64,000 bases of DNA from Rhizobium sp. (GTDB lineage Bacteria; Pseudomonadota; Alphaproteobacteria; Rhizobiales; Rhizobiaceae). The DNA is taken from contig JAPZUE010000021.1 in NCBI GenBank assembly GCA_027533385.1, positions 52,481 through 116,480 on the forward strand. Reading direction: 5' to 3'. The notes below the pieces were generated by a model that was not told the DNA's origin, did no database searches, and saw only the letters and a program-made list of their open reading frames with translations. Below, one piece after another: positions 45,189-53,295 of this stretch; positions within the stretch are counted from its first letter, which is position 1, and every line of letters begins with the position of its first letter. The translations under genes were made by a program, and so were the position numbers.

Positions 45189-45565
45189 ATGGCCCTCGCG
45201 ATGCCCCGTCCCTTCGCTACCAAGTCGGGATCCTACTACCTCAACGTTCGGGTGCCGAACGAGCTCCGAGAGGTCGCGCGCGGCCGTGCCGTGACGCTGC
45301 CGATCGCCGGCGACCCCGTCACCGTCACCATCTCCGACAAGGTCTACATCTCGCTGCGCACCAAGAGCGCCCGCGAGGCTAAGGACTGTTTCCAGGCGGC
45401 GCTGGGCCGTTTGGCAGCCTACTGGGACTCGCTGCGCGCGTCCGTCCACACCCTGACGCCGATCGAGGTCAAGGCGTTGGCAGGCGAGGCCTACCGGGAC
45501 GCCGTCAACAAGCTCGACGCGGACTACGATTTCAACGATCGCATCGAGGCGTTCGTCACCGAATA
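45189..45565 (+). pseudogene. Tyrosine integrase, N-terminal fragment
   Basis: The frame reads GSYYLNVRVPNELREVARGR, then SLRTKSAREAKDCFQAALGR and LTPIEVKALAGEAYRDAVNK. This is the SAM-like N-terminal region of phage/island-type integrases (DUF6538-type). The catalytic domain with R-H-R-Y is missing; the frame ends at 45593 after running into an unrelated fragment at about 45565. It sits next to a tRNA-Leu att remnant, consistent with a dead island end. Confidence 0.75.
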
Positions 45566-45569
45566 TCGC

Positions 45570-45998
45570 GACGCGCCTCGCCCTGGCGCATGAAGAAGCT
45601 GACGCTTTCGAGATAGAGGGCGCCGGTCGGCAGCAGCTTGATGCGCGCTCCGGCATCCAGCGCCCGCACGATGCTTGACGAGGACTGCACGGTGGCGTCG
45701 GCGCGGCCCGACGCGACCTCGTTGATGGCGTCCGTCGCCGAGGGGAAGGAGGCGAACTGCGCCTTCGGGAAGGTACGCCGCGCCACGGCGAGCTGCGAGG
45801 TGCCCTGGAGCGTGGCGAAGCGGATGTTCTACGCGTTCAGATCCTCCGGCTTTTGTACCGTCGAATTCGGCTTCAGGCCGACATAGACAGGCGCATGGAA
45901 CGCAGGTATCGGCGTGAAGTCGCCGCGCAGCGCGCGGGCCGGAAGGTTCGTGACGGGCTCGATCATGTCGCAGCGGCCCGATTCCAGCAGCGAGAACA
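45570..45998 (-). pseudogene. Family-3 solute-binding protein fragment with stop codon
   Basis: Reading leftward, FSLLESGRCDMIEPVTNLPARA, FHAPVYVGLKPNSTVQKPEDLNA, then a TAG at 45829-45831, then NIRFATLQGTSQLAVARRTF and VASGRADATVQSSSSIVRAL. This is the core of a periplasmic amino-acid-binding protein of an ABC importer. It lacks both ends and carries an in-frame amber stop, so it is a relic. Its right end is joined to an IS21-type transposase head. Confidence 0.75.
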
Positions 45999-46152
45999 GC
46001 CCCGCCGCACTTGCACTCCGTAGCGTCTCGCGCACTGTCGAGGGCGCCGCGCCGACGCGCACCGAGATCGCCTTGTGGCCGAGCCCCTGCTCGAACCGAT
46101 ATCGCAAAATCTCGCGGACGCGCCGCATGCTCACCCTCTCCGCCGACATCAA
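45999..46152 (-). pseudogene. istA: IS21-family IstA transposase, N-terminal fragment
   Basis: About 50 residues remain: SAERVSMRRVREILRYRFEQ, then GLGHKAISVRVGAAPSTVRE, the helix-turn-helix that opens IstA of IS21-type elements. After that the frame passes into the solute-binding-protein relic. The terminal repeats of the element lie just upstream. Confidence 0.8.
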
Positions 46153-46222
46153 TCGCTCCCCTCGGACACGCCAAAAGGAGCAAGCCTAAGCCAGCAGAGG
46201 ACCCGCGATCTTACCGCCCGAC

Positions 46223-46292
46223 AGGGGGCGGCATCATCTCGGAATCCGGGGGCGGATTAATCTCGGAACAAGGGGGCGACATCCCTCGGAAT
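46223..46292. repeat. Three tandem 23-24-base repeats, IS21-type end
   Basis: Copies lie at 46223-46245, 46246-46269 and 46270-46292. They share GGGGGCG near the start and CTCGGAA near the end. Multiple short repeats at the ends are typical of IS21-family elements, where they bind the transposase. The boundary with the interrupted membrane-protein gene is close to 46292. Confidence 0.75.
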
Positions 46293-46401
46293 CAGCAGCT
46301 AGGATCGCGAAGCTCACGACAGCCGCGGTGCCGGTCAGGATCAAAGGCACCGCATATGGCCGGTTGGGAGCAACGGCGCGCGTGCCTCTCGTGTCCGCCA
46401 T
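46293..46401 (-). pseudogene. Membrane protein truncated by IS21 end
   Basis: From the ATG at 46401 the frame encodes a polar start and one hydrophobic helix (YAVPLILTGTAAVVSFAILAA) before it meets the IS repeats. It begins 7 bases after the next gene upstream, so it was the fourth gene of the membrane-protein operon. Its family cannot be recognised from this short piece. Confidence 0.6.
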
Positions 46402-46408
46402 CTTCGAC

Positions 46409-46615
46409 CTATCGCCTTGCACCCTTCACCACGCTGGCCATCAGGACACCGAGACATCCGAACAGGAGTAGGAGCCCAATGGTGATCGAGTTGTCGTGAA
46501 CGTAGTGAACCACAAGCCAGCAGCCGGCCACGACCGCCAGAATTGAGAGAGCGAGTTGCTCGTCGTCCACGAACAGACCGACGAACTCGTCAAAGATGAG
46601 GCGTAACACGGTCAT
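46409..46615 (-). CDS. Small membrane protein, operon with COG4280-like gene
   Basis: This 68-residue protein has two hydrophobic segments (SILAVVAGCWLVVHYVHD and TIGLLLLFGCLGVLMASVV) after an acidic start (FDEFVGLFVDDEQ). The family is not recognised. The ATG at 46615 overlaps the stop of the upstream gene by four bases. Confidence 0.72.
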   Translation of the reverse strand: MTVLRLIFDEFVGLFVDDEQLALSILAVVAGCWLVVHYVHDNSITIGLLLLFGCLGVLMASVVKGARR

Positions 46616-47358
46616 CGGGCGATCTCCACGGGGCGGCGGGCGAGCGAGATCAAGGCGAGCCCGGCTGACAGGAAAATCGCGGCCAGCACGAGAATGGCCG
46701 CGTCGTGACCGGGCCATTCCACCCCAAGTCCCTCGCCGGTCCAGAACACTCCGAAGGCCGACAGCATGACGCCTACGCCGAACTTCAGGGTGTTTTCCGG
46801 CACTCGGGAGAGTGGCTTGTGAACGGCTATGCCGATCACCAGGACGAGAATGCAGGCGGCGAGCGCCCCCAGAGCCGCAGGCCAGAGCAGGCCGCGCCCG
46901 GCGCCGACCGCGATGACGATGAAGACAACCTCGACTCCCTCCAGCACCACGGCCTTGAAGGCCGCCAGCCCTGCAATCCAGTCGAGATGGGAGATGCGCT
47001 TGCGCGCGGCGTCTTGCAGGAGCGACGTCTCCTTTGCGAAGGCCTGCTCCTCGTCATGAAGTGCGATGATGCCCGCCGCCCGCAGGATCGCTTTCCGCAG
47101 CCAGCGAAGGCCGAAGAGCAGCAGCAAGATGCCGATTACGAGCTGCAGGCTTTGGATCGGGACCTTGTCGAGCACCGGCCCAAGCGCGAGCACCAGAAGA
47201 CCGAGAACGCCGAGCCCGGCGGCGGTGCCGGCCAAGGCAGGTCGCCAACCTTGGACGGTCCCGACGGCGAGCACGATGGTGAAGGCCTCGACCACCTCGA
47301 CGATCGAGGCGAGGAACGTGGCGGAAATCGCAGGCGCGGCAGTCGCCCAGGTCATCAT
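46612..47358 (-). CDS. COG4280-like membrane protein with paired Glu motifs
   Basis: This 248-residue protein has about seven hydrophobic helices in two halves. Each half has a helix with an ExxE-type motif: SIVEVVEAFTIVLAVG and VVLEGVEVVFIVIAVG. Such repeated acidic motifs recall FTR1 iron permeases (REGLE) and other cation transporters. The protein resembles the predicted membrane family COG4280, whose function is unknown. It sits in an operon divergent from a ChrB-domain protein. Metal or ion transport is an inference. Confidence 0.75.
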   Translation of the reverse strand: MMTWATAAPAISATFLASIVEVVEAFTIVLAVGTVQGWRPALAGTAAGLGVLGLLVLALGPVLDKVPIQSLQLVIGILLLLFGLRWLRKAILRAAGIIALHDEEQAFAKETSLLQDAARKRISHLDWIAGLAAFKAVVLEGVEVVFIVIAVGAGRGLLWPAALGALAACILVLVIGIAVHKPLSRVPENTLKFGVGVMLSAFGVFWTGEGLGVEWPGHDAAILVLAAIFLSAGLALISLARRPVEIAR

Positions 47359-47377
47359 GGCCGATCCCTTTCAGTGT

Positions 47378-47593
47378 TCAGGACGATGGCGGAGGTGCCA
47401 GATGCAGACCCACGACCAGGATGGCCGCGAGAAGCAGGATGAGAGCCGGATGTCCGATGCTCTCGATTGAGCCATCGATCCGGAACCCGATCAGGGTGGA
47501 GCCCGCGACGATGCCGATCACGCCGAGGTAGAGGCCCCTCATGATCACTGACGGCAGCGGCGGTGTGTCGTACGGCACGGACATGCTGGCCAT
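47378..47593 (-). CDS. Small membrane protein, first gene of operon
   Basis: This 71-residue protein has two hydrophobic segments (MRGLYLGVIGIVAGSTLIGF and PALILLLAAILVVGLHLA). It is not assigned to a family. It starts 88 bases from the divergent ChrB-domain gene and leads into the COG4280-like gene 19 bases later. Confidence 0.7.
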   Translation of the reverse strand: MASMSVPYDTPPLPSVIMRGLYLGVIGIVAGSTLIGFRIDGSIESIGHPALILLLAAILVVGLHLAPPPSS

Positions 47594-47680
47594 CTCGGTT
47601 CCCAGGTGTCACAATGGATTTTAGATCAAGCGGCGATCATCGCTTTGTATTTGTAACGACCGTAACAATCAAGAGGTTCC
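47594..47680. promoter_or_regulatory. Divergent promoter region of the ChrB-domain gene
   Basis: The 87-base gap holds AAGCG-N8-CGCTT (about 47630-47648) and a repeated GTAAC (TTGTAACGACCGTAACAA, about 47652-47671). These may be an operator for the ChrB-domain protein and drive both directions. This is suggestive only. Confidence 0.4.
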
Positions 47681-48247
47681 ATGTCTGCGTTGGAATGGTT
47701 GCTGCTGACCTACAAGGTCCCGGCCGAGCCCGCACGAAAGCGCGTCTCGATCTGGCGGAAGCTCAAAGGCATGGGCGCCGTCTATCTGCAGGGCGGCGTC
47801 TGCGTGCTGCCCAAGACCGACGACCATCTCCGTCGTCTCAAGGTTGTCGAGAACGAGATCGCCGAGGCGGAGGGCGAGGCGCTGCTGCTGGCGACGGTCG
47901 GTCTCGACCAGAAGCAGCAGGAGAAGATCATCGCCCGGTTCAACGCCGACCGCGACGACGAGTACAAGGAGTTCATCGAGAAGTGCATCGCCTTCGAGGC
48001 GGAGATCGCCGAGGAGACCCGCGTCAAGCACTTCACCTTCGCCGAGCTGGAGGAGAACGAGCAGGAGCTAACCAAGTTCAAGACGTGGATCGCCAAGATT
48101 CAGAAACTCGACTTCTACAAGGCGCAACGGGCTGAGGAGGCCGCAGAGCGGTTGACCAGGTCGGAGGCGATCCTCGACGCCTACGCCCATAACGTCTTCG
48201 CGGCGCAGGACGAGAATAAGCCGTCCGACAACGGCAAGCTGGGTTAG
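47681..48247 (+). CDS. chrB: ChrB-domain protein
   Basis: This 188-residue protein matches the N-terminal domain of ChrB, the chromate-responsive regulator: SALEWLLLTYKVPAEPARKR, VSIWRKLKGMGAVYLQGGVC and VLPKTDDHLRRLKVVENEIA. A charged helical region follows (DRDDEYKEFIEKCIAFEAEI). The usual C-terminal ChrB half is missing, and no chrA chromate transporter is in the window, so chromate sensing is uncertain. It is divergent from a membrane-protein operon and co-directional with a LysR gene. Confidence 0.82.
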   Translation: MSALEWLLLTYKVPAEPARKRVSIWRKLKGMGAVYLQGGVCVLPKTDDHLRRLKVVENEIAEAEGEALLLATVGLDQKQQEKIIARFNADRDDEYKEFIEKCIAFEAEIAEETRVKHFTFAELEENEQELTKFKTWIAKIQKLDFYKAQRAEEAAERLTRSEAILDAYAHNVFAAQDENKPSDNGKLG

Positions 48248-48258
48248 GTTCTGCCGCC

Positions 48259-49188
48259 ATGACCCTTGAACAGCTCAGGATCTTTGTCGCCGTTGCCCAG
48301 CGCGAGCATGTCACGCAAGGCGCGCGCGAGCTGAACCTGACCCAGTCGGCGACGAGCGCTGCGATCACCGCGCTCGAGACGCGTCACGCCGTAAAGCTGT
48401 TCGACAGGGTCGGGCGGCGCATCGTGCTGACCAAGGCAGGGCAGATCTTTCTGGTGGAAGCGCGTGCTGTGCTTTCGCGCGCGGCTTTGGCCGAGACCGT
48501 CCTTGCCGATCTTGCCGGGCTGAAGCGCGGGACGCTGGCGCTCGCAGCCAGCCAGACGGTGGCGAACTACTGGCTGCCGCCGCTGATGCAGCGCTATCAG
48601 GAGCGCCATCCCGGAATCGCGCTAAGTCTGACGATCGGCAACACCGAAACGATCGCGGCTACGATCCATGACGGCGCGGCCGATCTCGGCTTTGTCGAGG
48701 GACGGATCGATGATCCTCATCTTGCCATCGAGATGGTCGGCGCCGACGAGATGGTTCTTGTCGTGGGTCGAGAGCACGGCTGGGCGGAGCCTGGCTGCGT
48801 TGATGCGAGTGAGTTGTCAGCGACGCCCTGGGTGTTGCGAGAGCCCGGTTCAGGTACGCGCGCATTGTTTGAACAAGCGCTCGCTGGAGCGGGTCTCACA
48901 TTGGACCGCCTGACGATCGCACTGGAGCTGCCCTCGAACGAGGCCGTGTGCTCGGCCGTCGCCGCGGGCGGCGGCGCGACCCTGATCTCACGTCTGGTGG
49001 CGGAGGCGGGCCTGCGCTCTGGCGCGCTGATCGCGGTTGACGTCATGGTCCGGGATGGCCAGCCCGGGTTCGCGCTGAGGCATCGCGATTTCCTGGCCCT
49101 GCGTCATAAGGAACGCCACCTCACGCAGGCGGCACGAGCGTTTTACGCGCTGATCGAGGCAGGCGGCGAGACGCGAGGAAGCGTATGA
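48259..49188 (+). CDS. LysR-family regulator next to yeiH
   Basis: This 309-residue regulator has an N-terminal winged helix (MTLEQLRIFVAVAQREHVTQ, then LTQSATSAAITALETRH) and a periplasmic-binding-like effector domain (LALAASQTVANYWLPPLMQR). It resembles CysB/CbbR-type regulators that sense small anions or sulfur compounds. The convergent neighbour is yeiH, and YeiE-YeiH pairs are common, so it probably controls that exporter. Its start is 12 bases after the ChrB-domain gene. Confidence 0.9.
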   Translation: MTLEQLRIFVAVAQREHVTQGARELNLTQSATSAAITALETRHAVKLFDRVGRRIVLTKAGQIFLVEARAVLSRAALAETVLADLAGLKRGTLALAASQTVANYWLPPLMQRYQERHPGIALSLTIGNTETIAATIHDGAADLGFVEGRIDDPHLAIEMVGADEMVLVVGREHGWAEPGCVDASELSATPWVLREPGSGTRALFEQALAGAGLTLDRLTIALELPSNEAVCSAVAAGGGATLISRLVAEAGLRSGALIAVDVMVRDGQPGFALRHRDFLALRHKERHLTQAARAFYALIEAGGETRGSV

Positions 49189-49203
49189 AGTTCGCCGCTC
49201 CGG

Positions 49204-50307
49204 TCAGGCGACCCCGAGCAGCCTGATCAAAGCGTAGCTGATGGCGGCCAGCACGATCAGCGAGAGCGTGACGGCCGCGATAACACGTGGACCGGCCTTG
49301 GCGACCGTACGGATGTCGACGCCGAGCCCGAGCGCCGCCATGGAGACGACGGTCAGCAGATTGGCGACAGTCGCGATCCACGGCAGCGCGATCGCCGGGA
49401 TCAGGCCTGCAGAGCGGAACGCGGCCATGACGAGAAACGCGACGATGAACCACGGCACCAGATGGTGGACGGGCACCCGGTTCGGCATCGGACGGTCGCC
49501 GGCCGTGACGTGAGGAGCTAGCTCGTCGCTGTCCTCGCGCAGACGGCTGGTCAGCATCGACAGGACGAGGACGACCGGCCCGAGCATCAGCACGCGCACG
49601 AGCTTGACCAGCGTGCCGATATGGACGGCCACGACGCCTGCCGGAGCCGTCGCGGCTATGACCTGCGGCACCGCATAGACCGTGAGGCCCGACAGGATGC
49701 CGAACTGGGTCGCGCTCAGGCCGAGCGCCGGGATTAGCAGCGGCAGGCCCAGGACGACGAGGACGCCGAGGACGGCCGTGAAGGCGATCGAGGAGGCGAC
49801 GTCGTCGCCATCGGCGCCGATGACGGGCGCGACCGCTGCAATGGCCGAGTTGCCGCAGATCGAGTTGCCGCAGGCGATCAGGATCGCCAGCCGGCGCGGC
49901 AGGCTCAAGGCGCGGGCGATGCCGTAGCTCAGGGCGATGGCGACGGTGACGATGCCGGCGATGCCCAGCAGCAGGCCGGGCCCTGCGGCGATGATCGTGG
50001 CGGCGCTGAGCGAGGCGCCCAGCAGGACGACCGCGACCTCCAGCAGCGTCTTGGCCGAGAATGTGATACCCCTGCGCCATGCCGATCCAGGCGCCCATGC
50101 CGTCCGCACTGCGGTCCCGATCAGGATCGCCAGTACCAGCGCTTCCAGCCAGGCGCGATCGAACAGGCGCTCCTCGATGTGCTCCAGCGCAAACGCTGCA
50201 CCGGTCACGGCGAGGCAGAGCGCCAGGCCCGGCAGGATGGCGAGCAGCTTGCCGCCGGCGTCTAAAGCCAGATTGCGGGAGGCGGTGTTGACGGTGTTCG
50301 GCGACAT
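49204..50307 (-). CDS. yeiH: YeiH/YadS-type putative sulfate (sulfite) exporter
   Basis: This 367-residue inner-membrane protein of the YeiH/UPF0324 family has about ten helices and the family blocks LEALVLAILIGTAVRTAW, AKTLLEVAVVLLGASLS, ACGNSICGNSAIAAVAPVIG and VHIGTLVKLVRVLMLGPVVL. Homologs are thought to export sulfur oxyanions, for example during taurine or sulfite metabolism. The sulfite dehydrogenase genes nearby fit this. A longer open frame in another phase over this gene is antisense noise. Confidence 0.9.
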   Translation of the reverse strand: MSPNTVNTASRNLALDAGGKLLAILPGLALCLAVTGAAFALEHIEERLFDRAWLEALVLAILIGTAVRTAWAPGSAWRRGITFSAKTLLEVAVVLLGASLSAATIIAAGPGLLLGIAGIVTVAIALSYGIARALSLPRRLAILIACGNSICGNSAIAAVAPVIGADGDDVASSIAFTAVLGVLVVLGLPLLIPALGLSATQFGILSGLTVYAVPQVIAATAPAGVVAVHIGTLVKLVRVLMLGPVVLVLSMLTSRLREDSDELAPHVTAGDRPMPNRVPVHHLVPWFIVAFLVMAAFRSAGLIPAIALPWIATVANLLTVVSMAALGLGVDIRTVAKAGPRVIAAVTLSLIVLAAISYALIRLLGVA

Positions 50308-50360
50308 CGGTTGGTCCTGGCCTGATCGGCTGCGATTGGGTCACAGGAGAATGAAGCACC

Positions 50361-50417
50361 ATGATTGGCCCATCCAACGACTAATCATTCTCAGTTCGTT
50401 CGATAAAAGCGAATGAT
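50361..50417. promoter_or_regulatory. Inverted repeats upstream of yeiH
   Basis: ATGATT (50361-50366) and AATCAT (50383-50388) form one inverted repeat, and ATCATTC (50384-50390) and GAATGAT (50411-50417) a second, overlapping one. Such imperfect dyads suit a LysR-type regulator; the promoter of yeiH must lie here. This is an inference. Confidence 0.45.
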
Positions 50418-50472
50418 CGTGTCGAGTTGAACACGGGCACACGCGCGGCATCTGGCGCGCTCTTGGTCGCTG

Positions 50473-51069
50473 ATGACGGAGCGCGCGCTGGCTGCTATGA
50501 TGCCGACCCGGAAACCCTGCGACCTTCGGCCGGCGAAGCGAGACACGATCCTGCGCAAGACGATCGAACTGGCACTTCGGGATAACTGGCAGCGGCTGTT
50601 CGGCTATGCTGTCAGGCTGAGCGGCAGCCGTGACGCCGCAGGCGATCTGCTGCAGTCATGCGCGAGCAAGGCTCTCGCCAGCCCGGCTATTCCGACAGAA
50701 CCGTCGCAGGCGCGGGCCTGGCTGTTCAAGGTCCTGCGCAATTGCTGGATCGACGATCACCGCCGGTCTTCGGTGCGCGCTGACGACAGTGCGGCAGAAG
50801 CCTGGGGAGCTACGGTTTGGGACTGCGACGACCGACTGATCGCCGAGATCACTGTCAGACAGGCATTGGAACGAATCGACCCGGCGCATCGCGAGATCAT
50901 CGAACTGGTCGATCTGGCAGGGTTCCGCTATGCCGAGGCGGCGGAAGTCCTCGATCTGCCAGTGGGCACGGTGATGAGCCGCCTCAGCCGCGCGCGTCTG
51001 GCGATGCTGAGCCTGATCGAGGGGCGAAACGTCACGCCGATCTCAGCAGGACGGCGCCATGCGAGATGA
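50473..51069 (+). CDS. ECF-type RNA polymerase sigma factor
   Basis: This 198-residue sigma factor has region 2 (FGYAVRLSGSRDAAGDLLQS and ARAWLFKVLRNCWIDDHRR) and region 4 (PAHREIIELVDLAGFRYAEA, then PVGTVMSRLSRARLAML). An N-terminal extension of about 25 residues precedes region 2. It is overlapped by the gene for its probable anti-sigma factor. It may direct transcription of the sulfite dehydrogenase operon downstream. Confidence 0.93.
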   Translation: MTERALAAMMPTRKPCDLRPAKRDTILRKTIELALRDNWQRLFGYAVRLSGSRDAAGDLLQSCASKALASPAIPTEPSQARAWLFKVLRNCWIDDHRRSSVRADDSAAEAWGATVWDCDDRLIAEITVRQALERIDPAHREIIELVDLAGFRYAEAAEVLDLPVGTVMSRLSRARLAMLSLIEGRNVTPISAGRRHAR

Positions 51070-51868
51070 AGACGAGACCATGACCGGCAACCCGACGATG
51101 ACCTGGGAGGCGCTCAACGCCTACGTCGACGACGAGCTCGCGCCCGATGCCGCCGCCGACATCGCCGCTGCCGTCGCGCGCGATCCCGATCTTGCCGCAC
51201 GCGTTGCAAGCCTCTCGCGTCTGCGGGCCACGACGCGCAGCCTGGCTCCGGAGATCGGCGCGCCGGCGCTGCGACTGCCGCAGCGACGGCGGCCCCTGTC
51301 CGCACGGGTTGCAGCGCTGGCCGCATCCCTTTCCCTCGCCGTTGGCCTGGGCGCCGCGATCTGGATGGTTGGCATGGCGACGCCGGATGCGCCGCCGCTT
51401 TCGGCGGCCGTGGCCGCGCATCGCGCCTGGCTCGCTGACGCGGGTGCCGATCGGAGTGGCCGGCTTCAGGTGGAGATGGCCGGGGCCAGCGCCGGCCAGC
51501 TGCCGGACCTGGCGCTCGCTTCGCTGACGCTCGTCCATCTGTCGCTCGATCCGGCCATCCGCCGGGGCGGCGGCATGCTGGCCGGTTATGTCGGGCCCAA
51601 TGGCTGCCGGATCGGCTTGTGGATCGCGCCGCATCGCGGCCCCTCGCTGCCGCATCCGGTCGCGCAGGATCGGGAGGGATTGTCGATCCGATCCTGGAGT
51701 GCAAACGAGACGGATTATGCGCTGCTCGGGCGCGGCATCGATGCCCTGCGTCTTGATCGGATCGCAGCGCTGGTGGCGCGCCTGACCCAGAGCGAGCGCC
51801 TGCCGCCCCGCGAGCACATCGCCGCACTGGACGAGGCCAGGGCCGCCGGCTCCGCCTGCACGGGTTGA
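51059..51868 (+). CDS. Anti-sigma factor with one membrane helix
   Basis: This 269-residue protein has an N-terminal anti-sigma-like helical region (WEALNAYVDDELAPDAAADI), one membrane helix (VAALAASLSLAVGLGAAIWMVG) and a periplasmic C-terminal part. The zinc HxxxCxxC motif of ZAS domains is absent. Its ATG lies inside the sigma-factor gene, so they are translationally coupled. The signal it senses is unknown. Confidence 0.85.
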   Translation: MRDEDETMTGNPTMTWEALNAYVDDELAPDAAADIAAAVARDPDLAARVASLSRLRATTRSLAPEIGAPALRLPQRRRPLSARVAALAASLSLAVGLGAAIWMVGMATPDAPPLSAAVAAHRAWLADAGADRSGRLQVEMAGASAGQLPDLALASLTLVHLSLDPAIRRGGGMLAGYVGPNGCRIGLWIAPHRGPSLPHPVAQDREGLSIRSWSANETDYALLGRGIDALRLDRIAALVARLTQSERLPPREHIAALDEARAAGSACTG

Positions 51869-51891
51869 GGCCTTAGATTTTTATGGGTCCG

Positions 51892-51920
51892 GGAATAAAA
51901 CGGCATCGTCCTGCGTCGTC
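51892..51920 (+). promoter_or_regulatory. Candidate ECF promoter before sulfite dehydrogenase
   Basis: GGAATA (51892-51897) and CGTCGTC (51914-51920) are separated by 16 bases, a spacing common in promoters of ECF sigma factors. It lies just upstream of the sulfite dehydrogenase gene. No other site has been verified, so confidence is low. Confidence 0.4.
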
Positions 51921-51953
51921 TCCCATGAGGAACATGTCCTCGGGAGAAACGCC

Positions 51954-53291
51954 ATGCTCAACGAAGCACAACTGCGGGATGCCGCAGCACCATCGCCCGA
52001 CAATGACGGCGCAACTCGGCCGATAGGCCGCCAGCCATCTCGCCGCGGATTGCTGCTCGGTGGCAGCCTTGCCTCGCTCGGGGCAGCCGCCGGCCTTGGC
52101 CTGTCGCTCGGGAGCGGCGCCGCGGGCCTGACCTCGGCAGCTTCCGCTCAGGGCGCGCCCGCCGCTGGCGCCGCGCCCAAGGGTCCGCAGCCTTTCGATT
52201 ATCCCGGTAAGGACAAGGGTCTCGTCCTGCTCGGCGACCGGCCTCTCGTGGCCGAGACGCCGGAGCGCCTGCTCGACGACGACACCACGCCGATCGGAAA
52301 ATTCTTCGTCCGCAACAACGGCCAGATCCCCGAGGAAAATAAGCAGGGCGACGCCTGGAGCTTCAAGGTCGAGGGCGAGGTCGACAAGCCGCTGACGCTG
52401 ACCGTCGCCGAGTTGAAGTCGCGCTTCGCCCCGCAGACGATGCGGATGGTTCTGGAGTGCGGCGGCAATGGCCGCTCCTTCTTCCAGCCGCCGGGACGCG
52501 GCAACCAGTGGACCAATGGCGGCGCCGGCTGCGCCGAGTGGACCGGCGTCAGGCTCGCCGACGTGCTGAAGGCGGCAGGCCTCAAGGACGGCGCGAAATT
52601 CACCGGCCATTACGGCGCCGATCCGCATCTCTCCGGCGATGCCGGCAAGGACGCGATCTCGCGAGGCATGCCGATCGAGAAGGCTATGGAGCCGCATTCG
52701 ATGCTGGTCTGGGCCATGAACGGAGAGCCCTTGCCGCATATCCATGGCGGGCCGCTACGCCTGGTCGTGCCGGGCTGGCCGGCGTCGCTGTCATCGAAAT
52801 GGCTGACGCGCGTGCTCGTCCGCAAGGATCCCCATGACGGCCAGGGGATGGGCGGCACCTCCTATCGCCTGCCGACGATCCCGCTCGTGCCGGGCTCGAA
52901 TGCCGATGGCAAGACCAACTTCGCCGACATGACCTCGATGCCGGTGCGCTCGATCATCACCGCGCCCGCCAACGGCACGCGGCTTGACGCCGGCACGCGT
53001 CAGGTGCCGCTGCGCGGTGCGGCCTGGGCCGGCGACCACGACATCCAGAAGGTGGAAGTCTCCGTCGATGCCGGCCAGCGCTGGCAGATGGTTTCGATGG
53101 CCAAGCCGAAGAACCGCTACGACTGGGTCCGATGGGTCGGCACCGTGGCTTTGCCGAGCGACGGCTATTTCGAGGTCTGGGTCCGCGCCACGGACTCGCG
53201 TGGCGTGGCGCAGCCCCATGTCGCGACCAACTGGAACCCGCAGGGCTACGGCTCGAACCCGCTTCACCGCATCGCCGTCTTGGTGGGCTGA
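51954..53291 (+). CDS. Sulfite dehydrogenase molybdenum subunit (SorA/SoxC-like)
   Basis: This 445-residue periplasmic enzyme oxidizes sulfite to sulfate. It has a twin-arginine signal (RQPSRRGLLLGGSLASLGAAA), then the sulfite-oxidase molybdopterin domain with the Mo-ligating Cys in MVLECGGNGRSFF, and the family block HGGPLRLVVPGWPASLSSKW. A C-terminal Ig-like dimerization domain follows (VEVSVDAGQRWQMV). It is followed by two cytochromes c that probably accept its electrons. Confidence 0.93.
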   Translation: MLNEAQLRDAAAPSPDNDGATRPIGRQPSRRGLLLGGSLASLGAAAGLGLSLGSGAAGLTSAASAQGAPAAGAAPKGPQPFDYPGKDKGLVLLGDRPLVAETPERLLDDDTTPIGKFFVRNNGQIPEENKQGDAWSFKVEGEVDKPLTLTVAELKSRFAPQTMRMVLECGGNGRSFFQPPGRGNQWTNGGAGCAEWTGVRLADVLKAAGLKDGAKFTGHYGADPHLSGDAGKDAISRGMPIEKAMEPHSMLVWAMNGEPLPHIHGGPLRLVVPGWPASLSSKWLTRVLVRKDPHDGQGMGGTSYRLPTIPLVPGSNADGKTNFADMTSMPVRSIITAPANGTRLDAGTRQVPLRGAAWAGDHDIQKVEVSVDAGQRWQMVSMAKPKNRYDWVRWVGTVALPSDGYFEVWVRATDSRGVAQPHVATNWNPQGYGSNPLHRIAVLVG

Positions 53292-53295
53292 CCGC

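Noticed and set aside
47681..48247. Complete chromate-resistance system
   Set aside because: Only the N-terminal ChrB-type domain is present and no ChrA transporter is in the window.
49121..50377. Open frame of 418 codons on the minus strand over yeiH
   Set aside because: It lies in another phase of the same strand and is rich in Arg/His/Pro; the yeiH phase has clear family motifs and membrane helices.
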